A stretch of DNA of 40,900 nt from Spirochaetota bacterium (lineage in GTDB: Bacteria > Spirochaetota > UBA4802 > JAFGJZ01), in NCBI GenBank assembly GCA_016934935.1, contig JAFGRW010000084.1:1-40900 (forward strand), read 5' to 3'. The position numbers and the translations under genes are program-made. The notes below the pieces were generated by a model. That model was not told the origin of the DNA. It worked only from the letters and a program-made list of their open reading frames with translations, and ran no database searches. This document shows, piece by piece, positions 7,440-15,906 of the stretch (position 1 is its first letter; every line of letters begins with the position of its first letter).

Positions 7440-9933
7440 GCGCCCTCTCTACAAGATCAAAAAGATATTCTGCCAGGGAGTCTGCTAATTCGCGAATGTT
7501 GCCCTCACGATTTTCGCCATTCAGGTTCAATGTGCCAACAAGCTGCTGAATATTAAGACTCAACCCGCCTCGATTTGTTGTCAATTGAGCCGTTTTTTCT
7601 GAAGAACCATATCCTTGCAATGATTGCATTGATTTTTGCATATATGGTTTAACAGCTGGATCTTTACGTGAAGATTCCTTTTCGATTCCACTTTCAAATG
7701 TTGTAACAACGGCACGACCCGAAGCCGTTAATGTGCTAAATGGACCTTCCGGTGCGTCAGAGTGAGGAAAAAGTTTTTTAACAAGACCAAATCCTGCAGA
7801 CATTTTTTCTTTCATCCACTCAACTTTTTCAGCAAAACCGGATACAAATGCGGTTACAAGCCCTGAACCTGCTGCTTTTGCTGTTTCAGGAATAGACATT
7901 ATTTTATCTTTTATACCGGTAGTAAATGAAGTGAATGAATGGTAGGCGCCGTTTATTTTGCCGGTTATTAGAGACCAAGCTCCGACACCTTTGGATTTTA
8001 TTAAGTCCCAGTTTTTATAAACAGCCACACCCGCGGCGATAACCGCGCCAAAAGGGCCGGTTATCGCGAGTATTGCGCCGCCAATAACCAGCTTCATCCA
8101 AACTGGAGCCTCGCTCCACTTGTTCTTTATACCTGTCCATGCCTCGGATAATTTGGTTTTTATCTTTTCGCCAAGACCTGTAAAAAAAGAAACAGCAGAG
8201 TCCCATTTTCCTTTTATCCAACCCCATGCTGCCGCGCCTTTCTCTTTAATAAGATCCCAGTTTTTATAAACAGCCACACCGGCAAGAATCAAAACTCCAA
8301 TAGGACCGGTTACAGCAAGTATGGCTCCTCCAATAACAACCTTGAACCATGTCGGCGCTTCTCCCCATTTTGTTTTAATCCAGTTCCAGGCATTAACAGC
8401 TTTATCTTTAATCATTTCCCAGTTTTTATACACATATATTCCTGCAGCAACTACAGCCATCAAACCAACAACAATCCATGTAATCGGACATGCCAAAAAA
8501 GCACTGTTCAACGCCCACTGGGCCACTGCCGCAATTTTTGTCGCAACAGTACTCGCTGTAGTAGCCGCGGTTTTTGCCCAGGTTGCAATGCTGAAAGCAG
8601 AAGTTGCTCCAGTGTTAACCGTTGTGGCTCCCGCGGCTGCCATTTGAGATAACGTGTATAAACCTAAAGCTCCTTTGGCCATGATTATAGCGCCGCCAAC
8701 AGTAAGAACAACACCGGAAAGAGTAATAAAGCCGCCAACAAAGGCCATAAGTTTTGGATGTTCAGCCCCAAAGCCGGCTACTACAGTTAAGCCTTTTGCA
8801 AGTATATCAAAGAACGGTTTTAAAGCCGCTCCCATACCGCCACCCATAACACCTTTAAGGTTGCTCCAGCTTTCCGAGACTTTTTTTATGCTGGTATCAA
8901 TATTATTAAGGTTTGCTGCCGCCATGGCATCGACGATATCTGTACCTGAAGCTTCTCGCATGGCTTGTATATTTTCGTTGAGCTTTCCGGTTTTATCCCA
9001 AAGGTTAGTTACTAGCTTCATGCCCTCTTGGGTAAATGCATCTCTTAAAAGATCGTTTTCTGTACTATCAATAGTATTTCCAAAACGTTCATGTAGCTTA
9101 CCTAATATATCAGCAACCGGCAATGCTTTACCCGAGGCGTCGGTTAAATCGACACCCAGTTTTTTTGATGCAGAACCAATATTATTTACAAAAGATCTAA
9201 AACCGGTACCAGCTTCACCTTCGGGTAAGACATTCTGTAACATCCCGACTACATTAAACTGTTCAGCCATGTCATAACCGGCTGCAGCTGCTACACCAGA
9301 CACAGATTCCATTGCCTGTTGCATTTTGGAACCCTCTGTTTTATACATCTTTACAGATAAAGACAGATTATTAGCAAACAGATTAGCGAAATTCTCATCT
9401 GACATGCCTTCATACAGTTTCTTATTCTGATTATAAACGGTACCAAAAAAAGAAGACAGTTGTTTCGCGTCACCCTTGGTTGCCTTTGCTGCCTTTGCAA
9501 CACTTTCTGCTACAGCCCCAATTGAGTTATCGTCTATTGTTTCAATACCGCTCTTGATATCATAAGCTGCAGCCAGTATGTCATTTCGGGCAATTCCCAT
9601 CGAACCGCCCATACCAATAGCTGCTTTATCAATTCTTTTGATTGCGTCTTCGGAAAGGCTAAGCGAGGCAAGATTGGATTTTAAAACACCGGCTTCACGG
9701 CCGGCAGTGATCATGCTTTTTGAAGCCATAAGAATACCTGTGCCGGCAGCGGTCATAATGCCGCCGACTTTCAGGTTCTTCATGCTGCTCTCATAAAGTT
9801 CAACACCGCCTTTGATACTGCCGATCTGCTCCTTCAAGCGTGTCGCGTTGTCGCCAACTTTTGCAAATACATTGCTTGCAAGATCTTTGGCGGTTATGGC
9901 AGCTCCAAATGTATAATAACCGGATGCGCTCAT
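7426..9933 (-). CDS. tail tape measure protein
   Basis: An 835-aa protein with the typical plan: an N-terminal helical half (residues 1-370, with the AAxxxGxxxE helices of phage tape measures), several hydrophobic segments (about 380-500), then imperfect repeats of about 90 residues. Each repeat contains APxWxKxVIGGAILA, TGPxG and AGVAVYKNWDLIK. A Gln/Ser-rich tail follows. It sets tail length and enters the host membrane on infection. It directly follows the frameshifted chaperone gene: the chaperone stop TAA at 9934-9936 abuts this ATG. Confidence 0.9.
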   Translation of the reverse strand: MSASGYYTFGAAITAKDLASNVFAKVGDNATRLKEQIGSIKGGVELYESSMKNLKVGGIMTAAGTGILMASKSMITAGREAGVLKSNLASLSLSEDAIKRIDKAAIGMGGSMGIARNDILAAAYDIKSGIETIDDNSIGAVAESVAKAAKATKGDAKQLSSFFGTVYNQNKKLYEGMSDENFANLFANNLSLSVKMYKTEGSKMQQAMESVSGVAAAAGYDMAEQFNVVGMLQNVLPEGEAGTGFRSFVNNIGSASKKLGVDLTDASGKALPVADILGKLHERFGNTIDSTENDLLRDAFTQEGMKLVTNLWDKTGKLNENIQAMREASGTDIVDAMAAANLNNIDTSIKKVSESWSNLKGVMGGGMGAALKPFFDILAKGLTVVAGFGAEHPKLMAFVGGFITLSGVVLTVGGAIIMAKGALGLYTLSQMAAAGATTVNTGATSAFSIATWAKTAATTASTVATKIAAVAQWALNSAFLACPITWIVVGLMAVVAAGIYVYKNWEMIKDKAVNAWNWIKTKWGEAPTWFKVVIGGAILAVTGPIGVLILAGVAVYKNWDLIKEKGAAAWGWIKGKWDSAVSFFTGLGEKIKTKLSEAWTGIKNKWSEAPVWMKLVIGGAILAITGPFGAVIAAGVAVYKNWDLIKSKGVGAWSLITGKINGAYHSFTSFTTGIKDKIMSIPETAKAAGSGLVTAFVSGFAEKVEWMKEKMSAGFGLVKKLFPHSDAPEGPFSTLTASGRAVVTTFESGIEKESSRKDPAVKPYMQKSMQSLQGYGSSEKTAQLTTNRGGLSLNIQQLVGTLNLNGENREGNIRELADSLAEYLFDLVERAHGTT

Positions 9934-10481
9934 TTATCTAAACATGGCAGATATAACCCGTGCTAAAGCTTCTGCCTGCTCCTCTTTTCGTTTTTTTTCA
10001 AGGTACACTGCGTCCAAACGCAGTTTTAGCCGCTCATCATAAGGGAGCGAATCGTAGGGTGTCTGGGGAAAGTGCGCGCGGACGAGAACCTCCTCGTACG
10101 CAGAGCCGTATTCGAGGTCATCTATACGACTCTCTATAATTTTTTTGTTGTCACCTTCTGGGCTGTACCGGCCTCCTGTACCAGCTGCCGGGCAATAGGT
10201 ACAGGTAAAGTATCTTTTTCCGCAATAATCTGATTAAAGGTGTCAATCTCGGGATACAACACACAATCAAGACACAACTGCAGATTTTTTTTATAATCAG
10301 ACAAGTTGTTGTTTTCAAAAGTAGCTTCCATAAGAGACGCGTCCGGCACCTTGCAAATAAGATCAACAGGGTCTTCACCCAGTTTAATCATTGTTACCCT
10401 GTCCGGGTACATCTCTTTCCACTCACGTATTTTAGGTTCAAGCTCTTTCAGCTTTTCATCAGTTATTCTGTAGTTCTTCAT
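9934..10481 (-). CDS. tail assembly chaperone, long form by -1 frameshift (gpG-GT-like)
   Basis: The short form (10134-10481) is 115 aa and stops just after A7. At the in-phase slippery heptamer A-AAA-AAA (10146-10140) a -1 slip reads IIESRIDDLEYGSAYEE... through an ORF that has no start codon and ends ARVISAMFR at 9934. This is the gpG/gpGT layout that loads the tape measure in tailed phages. The start MKNYRITDEK at 10481 follows AAGGAG. The frameshift is inferred from the heptamer, the open downstream frame and the position before the tape measure. Confidence 0.8.
10134..10481 (-). CDS. tail assembly chaperone, short form (Mu gp41-like)
   Basis: The zero-frame product is 115 aa, highly charged and helical (EKLKELEPKIREWKEMYP). 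It ends KVTTKKL at a TAG just past the slippery A7. It lies between the tube and tape measure genes, the standard position. The segment upstream of 10481 lies in the leader and overlaps the tube gene, so it is not used as the start. Confidence 0.75.
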   Translation of the reverse strand: MKNYRITDEKLKELEPKIREWKEMYPDRVTMIKLGEDPVDLICKVPDASLMEATFENNNLSDYKKNLQLCLDCVLYPEIDTFNQIIAEKDTLPVPIARQLVQEAGTAQKVTTKKL

Positions 10482-10497
10482 TTTGACTCCTTGTTTT

Positions 10498-10914
10498 TTA
10501 TAGTGGTGTTTCGACACAGGGCATTAGTAGTTTAATGTCAAGATCTACCACAAATTCGGTATCTCCCTGTTTGCGTTTTTTGCCGCGCTTTTCAATCAGC
10601 ACCTGAGGGTAAAGTTCCTTGAACTTTTTTCCGTCAGATTTTTCCAATATACCGACAACTGGAAAAGGTGGCAGCATTGTAACATCACCACCATATGGAG
10701 TGGCGGCAACAACAAGCTTTTCGTATTCATCCATATTCACACTCATTTTGCCGGTGCCTTCATAATTACCTCTACCGAAACCATTTGGGGTTGTACCTTT
10801 ACCGTAATGCAGTTTTACATCACGTTTAGCGTCATCATCAAAGCTTTGAATACCAACAAGTGTTCTTGCCATGACTGTAGCGGTATATCCTCCCCACCCA
10901 TAACTCTCTATCAT
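10498..10914 (-). CDS. tail tube protein, gpM-like
   Basis: A 138-aa protein following the sheath gene, as in Mu (gpL, gpM). It has beta-sheet-rich sequence and a DDDAKRDVKLHYGKG loop like tube proteins of Mu-like phages, and ends in VVDLDIKLLMPCVETPL. It polymerises into the inner tail tube. Assigned by order, size and general pattern. Confidence 0.75.
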   Translation of the reverse strand: MIESYGWGGYTATVMARTLVGIQSFDDDAKRDVKLHYGKGTTPNGFGRGNYEGTGKMSVNMDEYEKLVVAATPYGGDVTMLPPFPVVGILEKSDGKKFKELYPQVLIEKRGKKRKQGDTEFVVDLDIKLLMPCVETPL

Positions 10915-10923
10915 GTTATCCTC

Positions 10924-12306
10924 CTATTCGCTTTTACGATAACCAATTTCAAGCGTGTAACGCTCATTGGTTCCACGTTTTTGTAAATGCAGTTTACCGG
11001 TAACTTCGTTTGCGGCAAAGGCCAGTTCAGTTTCATGACCCTTTATCTCCGCGTTACCTGGTTCTTCCATTTGTTCGCTGATTGCGTTATCAATATCAGC
11101 TTTCAAAGATTCCACACCACCTTCATCACCGTCGGCACCTTCTTCACTATTCACGTATGGCATAATCTTGGTATACGCTATAAATCTTGCCTTGTCGGCA
11201 GGTCGTAGGTCATGTATGGTCTGAAAATCAGAATCGGCCGGACTTAAAAGCCAGTCCTTTTTAATGTAAATACCTTCCCAATTTTGATATTGGCACGCAA
11301 ACACACCTTTTGCCGTTTCCAGACTGTCAATTATTGACGACAGCTCTGTCCAGTGTTGGATCTTAACCGCTGTTTTTGACGCGAATTGACCTACATGTCC
11401 CGGATGCTCATTAACTTTGCATCCTGAAAGTACGGCACCCAAAAGTATCGCAGCCGATTTGAAACTTTCATCAGTACCATATCGCAAGCGGCTGCAGACG
11501 ATGGAAATCCGAAGAGCCGAAAAAAGTCGCAACTCGTCTTTCATTGTATAGTAATATGAAAGAATATCTTCACCATCAGCTATTGCCGGATACTCTAATA
11601 TAAAGTTGATGAAAATACGCGCGTCTTCAAATTCCGGAAGTTTGGTTTTGATAGCTTCCCAAAATGGACGATCAAAACCGCCGATTATGTGAATAAATCG
11701 GTATGGAAACCTTTCTGGTGAATACTGCATGCGTATCGCGTCAACAGCTACAAGAAACTCTGTCATTGACGCGGTTGGCGCAGTAGTTGAAAACGCGTAG
11801 GTGTCGCCATTATTAAACGCGTCACCACTTCCCGAAAAGCTGACCTTTACACTGCCAAACAGTGCTATAGACACATCCACAGCCGGTGTTGTAAAAACAT
11901 CAGACCAGGTAATGCCGTTATCCAGTGAATACCTGAAGGTCGCGGTCTCAAAAGCTCCACCCTGAATTATTTCAACAACAACCCGGCGGGTTTCCATAAT
12001 ATCTCCGGTTACAGTCATAACTGCCGAACCACTTCCGGTATGTGTTACAGAACTAACCGAACCTTCAACATCGTTAACCGGTCGCATTGCGTAACATGTT
12101 TTACCACCCTCCGCAAAATGACGATTTATGGTATCTACAAGAGACCCGGCTCCAAAATAAAAACTGGCATCATTAGGGGATGCGATTTCATAAAGAAGGT
12201 TTGGTTCTCCTTTTTCAGCGATGCCCAGCTTTACCTGCAACCCGTCTACTTTTTTTCCATTCCCCAGATTGCCATCACTTAAAGGAATATCTACTGGTTG
12301 TTTCAT
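10924..12306 (-). CDS. contractile tail sheath protein (DUF2586/gpL-like)
   Basis: A 460-aa protein. The N-terminal MKQPVDIPLSDGNLGNG, middle GAVLSGCKVNEHPGHVG block and C-terminal HLQKRGTNERYTLEIGYRK fit the DUF2586 sheath family of Mu-like elements. It has an inserted beta domain (about 85-180). It forms the contractile outer tail. The ATG follows GGAGGTAAC. Confidence 0.85.
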   Translation of the reverse strand: MKQPVDIPLSDGNLGNGKKVDGLQVKLGIAEKGEPNLLYEIASPNDASFYFGAGSLVDTINRHFAEGGKTCYAMRPVNDVEGSVSSVTHTGSGSAVMTVTGDIMETRRVVVEIIQGGAFETATFRYSLDNGITWSDVFTTPAVDVSIALFGSVKVSFSGSGDAFNNGDTYAFSTTAPTASMTEFLVAVDAIRMQYSPERFPYRFIHIIGGFDRPFWEAIKTKLPEFEDARIFINFILEYPAIADGEDILSYYYTMKDELRLFSALRISIVCSRLRYGTDESFKSAAILLGAVLSGCKVNEHPGHVGQFASKTAVKIQHWTELSSIIDSLETAKGVFACQYQNWEGIYIKKDWLLSPADSDFQTIHDLRPADKARFIAYTKIMPYVNSEEGADGDEGGVESLKADIDNAISEQMEEPGNAEIKGHETELAFAANEVTGKLHLQKRGTNERYTLEIGYRKSE

Positions 12307-12315
12307 GTTACCTCC

Positions 12316-12528
12316 TTACCGTGGTGTCATGGTGGTTGTTTTTTTTAGAGCCGCGATAAATCTTTGTTCATCAACGGATCCGTCACGCCCTGGCGTAAGT
12401 GTTGTTCGTAGCGCGCCGGCAACATCCGGGCGTACCCCGTACAACCTGACAAGTTCATCAATTGTTGGCTTTTTTTGCGTGTAGCCGTTCTGATTGTCCT
12501 GTTTTTGAGTATTCTCTTTTTCTGCCAT
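12316..12528 (-). CDS. small conserved-position tail protein
   Basis: A 70-aa hydrophilic protein. Its Gln/Lys/Asn-rich start is followed by a short helical domain (TIDELVRLYGVRPDVAGALR). It sits between the tail-completion gene and the sheath, where Mu carries gp38. Function unknown. Start and stop mesh with both neighbours (ATG at 12528 overlapping the upstream stop), which supports translation. Confidence 0.6.
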   Translation of the reverse strand: MAEKENTQKQDNQNGYTQKKPTIDELVRLYGVRPDVAGALRTTLTPGRDGSVDEQRFIAALKKTTTMTPR

Positions 12529-13085
12529 TAGTATAGGCCTCCCTGTTCAAAATGTGCATCAGTGATCCGGGGAATAATTCTTTCTGAATATAGTCCGTCA
12601 GTTAACACTACCTGACAATACGACATATAGATACCGTCTTTAATAATATTTGCGTCATCAAGATAACCAAATATACCCGGTCTTACCGATACGGTATGCC
12701 CGTTTCTTTTTGTAAAATGTTTGTGGTTATGAAGATAATCATGTACCTGAACAACAAAAGGCTTCATTGCGTCCGGATCATCACTGTTTTCTATGTGATG
12801 ATAAATATCCTTGCTGAAAAACTTGAGAGTATAAGTATGAGTAGTTTCGTACTCCTTTTTCACAATGCGTATTGTTGTCTCTTCAACAATACGTTCATCA
12901 TCTGTTTCAACAGCACGTGGTGGCGAAACAAGAGATGAAAGAGTACAACACGGCAAGTTATTGGTAATTTCCGATGGTGACGGTACGATTTCATAAAAGG
13001 AATCGTGAAGCAGGTTTGTTGCCGCGCCATCAACAATATTGGACACTACAATATTCTGAAAATATGTTATGTGATCCAGTATCAT
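12528..13085 (-). CDS. tail terminator/completion protein, gp37-like
   Basis: A 185-aa protein directly upstream of the sheath genes. Its alternation of strands and helices (YETTHTYTLKFFSKDIYHH, YLHNHKHFTKRNGHTVSV) is consistent with tail terminator proteins, which cap the tube and sheath. Its start overlaps the previous stop by 4 nt. Synteny-based call. Confidence 0.6.
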   Translation of the reverse strand: MILDHITYFQNIVVSNIVDGAATNLLHDSFYEIVPSPSEITNNLPCCTLSSLVSPPRAVETDDERIVEETTIRIVKKEYETTHTYTLKFFSKDIYHHIENSDDPDAMKPFVVQVHDYLHNHKHFTKRNGHTVSVRPGIFGYLDDANIIKDGIYMSYCQVVLTDGLYSERIIPRITDAHFEQGGLY

Positions 13086-13498
13086 TTTTCAATAACCTCA
13101 ATCATGCGTTTTGTAAATTCGTCTGCCATCTCTTCTTGTGCCTCTTCAAAAGCCGGACCCACATGAGGCCGCGCTGCCAGATTTCGTGGTTCGTAACCAA
13201 GTTCCAGCGCACGTGCCTGCGGGTGGTTAGTACCAACATGCGCCTCTGTTTTGCTAATCTGTTTGGTTGTGTACGAACTCAGATAATCACCTTTCTCAAT
13301 CAGTTTTTGGCTGCCTCTCTTTTTTGCCCTTGTTTGAGGTAAAAGATCCGGACCCTCAATTTTCTGATCCCTGATGTTTTTTATTATCTGTTTTCTTGCA
13401 ATATGCGCGCAACGACCTACAGACTGACTGATAGCATCAGCGAAAGGTATGTTGCCAAGACCTGTACATTTATCCCAATCACCAAAAAATTCACTCAT
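13082..13498 (-). CDS. virion morphogenesis protein, HK97 gp10 / Mu gpG-like
   Basis: A 138-aa protein starting MSEFFGDWDK. It has the HK97-gp10-like pattern: an early ARKQIIKNIR helix, a KGDYLSSYTTKQISK strand pair, VGTNHPQARALELG (the H..A...E.G motif), ARPHVGPAFEEAQEEM and a C-terminal helix. Such proteins join head and tail. It overlaps the previous gene by 8 nt. Confidence 0.75.
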   Translation of the reverse strand: MSEFFGDWDKCTGLGNIPFADAISQSVGRCAHIARKQIIKNIRDQKIEGPDLLPQTRAKKRGSQKLIEKGDYLSSYTTKQISKTEAHVGTNHPQARALELGYEPRNLAARPHVGPAFEEAQEEMADEFTKRMIEVIEK

Positions 13499-13901
13499 AA
13501 ACACACTCTATTTTCATGAACAAGGTGCCATAAACCGTTTCCGGACGACCAACACCTGAAATACGAAATTCATGCCCGCCTGTAACAACATTCTCTTCAT
13601 TAACAGACCCGTCAATAATCACGGTGTCTGTTTCCTGCAGCGCATAACCTTCCAGTGCTTCAACCATAAAATGCACATCGATGCCTCGCTTTATTCTTCG
13701 CCCCTGTTCGCTGTCTGTAAATTCCCGTTCAAACTCGGTCAAACAGCAATGGTTAATAATAAACGGTTCACGTGTCATTTTTCGCGCGGCATTCAATGGA
13801 CCGTATCCGGTATTAACAACGCTTTTCATTAAAACTATTTTTTGCGTGTTATACTTTTTCCAGGCAGACCCGATTAGATGAGTACCTGCTAAAACTCTCA
13901 T
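13491..13901 (-). CDS. head-tail joining protein (stopper-like)
   Basis: A 136-aa protein between the gp36-like connector and the gp10-like gene. It is strand-rich (HEFRISGVGRPETVYGTLFMKIECVYE). The position fits a head-tail stopper or adaptor. No diagnostic motif was recognised, so the role is inferred from order only. Starts and stops overlap both neighbours. Confidence 0.5.
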   Translation of the reverse strand: MRVLAGTHLIGSAWKKYNTQKIVLMKSVVNTGYGPLNAARKMTREPFIINHCCLTEFEREFTDSEQGRRIKRGIDVHFMVEALEGYALQETDTVIIDGSVNEENVVTGGHEFRISGVGRPETVYGTLFMKIECVYE

Positions 13902-14290
13902 ATGTATTCCGCCAGCGTGGTTTCTGCATTCGCGACATGTGTTTGAATCAGATGCTTAAAATCATCTCCTGAAACAGCCTGAAGCGTTACCCTCAATCCG
14001 TTGGGGAGCTGAATATCCCGTTCAGCTCCCGCGGCTTTTTGTCTCCATAAATGTTCAAGAACATAAACATGCATAAACTCAATTTCTGCATCCTTTACGG
14101 CTTCTGCTCGTTCCGGATTTTCCGGGCTTTCAGATTCTGCATCCTGCATAGCCTCACGTCCAATGCACTTGATAATTCGTTGTCGTGCGCGGCGTGCCGC
14201 TCTTGCACAGTACTGCTCAAAGTCAGCGGGCAAAATATCAAGAAGTTCCGCTGTCCAGTACAGACGGATGTCATCCATTGAGTTTATCAT
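13898..14290 (-). CDS. head-tail connector, gp36-like (DUF1320-like)
   Basis: A 130-aa mostly helical protein with an N-terminal CARAARRARQRIIKCIG helix and a C-terminal domain ending LAEYI. It follows the capsid region, the place of Mu gp36 (DUF1320), an adaptor under the portal. MDDIRLY at 14278 is an alternative start. Confidence 0.65.
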   Translation of the reverse strand: MINSMDDIRLYWTAELLDILPADFEQYCARAARRARQRIIKCIGREAMQDAESESPENPERAEAVKDAEIEFMHVYVLEHLWRQKAAGAERDIQLPNGLRVTLQAVSGDDFKHLIQTHVANAETTLAEYI

Positions 14291-14292
14291 GG

Positions 14293-14496
14293 CTATTTTG
14301 TTTCCTTTTCACAAGAAACAAGTTCGCCGCTGCTCAATTTTGATCTAATGAAAAGGGTTTTTTTTACAGAAAACACTTTGTCCGTTTTCAATTTTCCGTT
14401 TTCAAAAGGGAGCAGCTCCTGGTCATGCTCAATATCACAAAAGCCGCATCCGGTTTTTGCGATATCAAGCTTTATTCGTACTTTAATATTATCCAT
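14293..14496 (-). CDS. small phage protein after the major capsid
   Basis: A 67-aa protein with cysteines CGFC and a late C, beta-rich. It corresponds to the short ORF (gp35 class) that often follows the Mu-like capsid gene. It ends three bases before the connector gene. Function unknown. Confidence 0.55.
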   Translation of the reverse strand: MDNIKVRIKLDIAKTGCGFCDIEHDQELLPFENGKLKTDKVFSVKKTLFIRSKLSSGELVSCEKETK

Positions 14497-14506
14497 TACA
14501 GCCTCC

Positions 14507-15511
14507 TTACGACGCCAACATCAGCATTTTAGACGCATCGCGAAACATTATGGAATAACCAACAACTTCGCTTATTACCGCGTTTTCCAGCTGCTTTTCG
14601 ATAACCTTGTCATACTCAATAAGCGAGCCACCTTTTTCAAAGATCTCTTCAATGGCAGCCTTCTGATCCAGGGCAATAATTTTCTTTGCCGGTACAGCCG
14701 GTGCGACCTTGGGTGCCGGTGGCATGTTGGGGCCGTTTTTACTGGTAAACTCAGGCAAACATTCGTACTCGATGGCTTGTGTCTCGTCAGAAATCATGAA
14801 TGAAAGACTGAATTTTTTAGCGGCATATTTAAGCTGAATAACATCGCGATATTTCAAAACAGTGTTTTCACTTGCAACATTCGAAATAGGGTTACTGTTA
14901 CCGTCACCGTTAATGAGAGTATTCACAAGCAGGGCAACTTTTTCGGTCTCGATGTTTCTACCAAGTTGTTTCATAACAGTAATGAAATAGTTTATACTCA
15001 TTCTGCGTGCTGTCTCGTAAGACTGCTGTATCTGATAACCGGTTTTGTGTAGTTTGATCGGCTTGTCCTTGAACTTGATGGTAACTACAGGAAATTCGGC
15101 GCTTTCGGCAACACGGGCAAGTTTTGCTGTAGAGTTGGCTATATCAACAGCGGCACTTTGATATACAGAGCCATCAATACCAGTGCGAGTCGCGATTAGA
15201 TCCTTTGTTCCGGCCAGCAGGCTATTATCATCCATACCGGCTCTTACAGCCTTGTTAATGACTTCCGGAAACAGTACTTTATTGTCGTTTGTTCGGTAAA
15301 AGTCCTCAACAAGCGCAGCCTGTGAACCGGATAGTCGAAGACCTCGCACTGCCAGTTGTTGCGCAAAGGCGTCAAGTCCGTTGGTTAAAGCTTCTGCCGA
15401 AAGCTTTTCTTTCTTTTGAGCGTATTGCTGAAGGTGCTCTGAAAAAGTTACGCCCGCGGCCTTCGCGTCGTCATACATGCTTCGTGAAAGATCAATTTTA
15501 TCTATGTGCAT
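14507..15511 (-). CDS. major capsid protein
   Basis: A 334-aa protein directly after the protease/scaffold and decoration genes. It has the HK97-fold arrangement: a helical N-arm (1-60), a spine helix region, LKYRDVIQLKYAAKKFSLSF and SYETARRMSINYF-like helices typical of Mu-like gpT proteins. A Pro/Ala linker (MPPAPKVAPAVPAKK) precedes the last 60 residues. It forms the icosahedral head. Strong by position and size; sequence similarity judged by eye. Confidence 0.75.
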   Translation of the reverse strand: MHIDKIDLSRSMYDDAKAAGVTFSEHLQQYAQKKEKLSAEALTNGLDAFAQQLAVRGLRLSGSQAALVEDFYRTNDNKVLFPEVINKAVRAGMDDNSLLAGTKDLIATRTGIDGSVYQSAAVDIANSTAKLARVAESAEFPVVTIKFKDKPIKLHKTGYQIQQSYETARRMSINYFITVMKQLGRNIETEKVALLVNTLINGDGNSNPISNVASENTVLKYRDVIQLKYAAKKFSLSFMISDETQAIEYECLPEFTSKNGPNMPPAPKVAPAVPAKKIIALDQKAAIEEIFEKGGSLIEYDKVIEKQLENAVISEVVGYSIMFRDASKMLMLAS

Positions 15512-15522
15512 TTTTTTCTCCT

Positions 15523-15897
15523 TTATCCGAGTAATTTAAATGTTACGGTGTTTGCTTCTGTATCAACATCAACAACAGGGTAGCGCTTGCCTGTGTCTGG
15601 TGAAGCCGGCGTTTTAACACCACCGTCGCCGTTTGCAACAAGTTCAACTGCCTCACCAACAGACGGCGCGCTACCAGTATAAGGCAGGGTCACATACCCG
15701 CGCTCTTTTACAGCACACACCTCATTTCCATGGTCTATGGTGACTACCACACCACGGAAATTATCCTCTTCATCACATAATGCAACAGTCAGGTTTGTGG
15801 ATATTTTCACAACCTTGTCTTCATCAATACCACGTTGCAGTGAGTCGGCAAGGTATGACGGTTCGTCTTTAATGCCGCTAAAATTTACTGTAAACAT
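15523..15897 (-). CDS. capsid decoration / head stabilisation protein
   Basis: A 124-aa beta-strand protein (RGVVVTIDHGNEVCAVKERG) between the protease/scaffold and capsid genes. This is the position and size of head-fibre/DUF2190-like or lambda gpD-like decoration proteins. It probably trimerises on the capsid surface. The start follows GGAGGGAGT. Confidence 0.65.
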   Translation of the reverse strand: MFTVNFSGIKDEPSYLADSLQRGIDEDKVVKISTNLTVALCDEEDNFRGVVVTIDHGNEVCAVKERGYVTLPYTGSAPSVGEAVELVANGDGGVKTPASPDTGKRYPVVDVDTEANTVTFKLLG

Positions 15898-15906
15898 ACT
15901 CCCTCC

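Noticed and set aside
8321..9277. Long plus-strand ORFs over the tape measure
   Set aside because: Ala/Pro/Ser-rich shadows of the tape measure reading frame.
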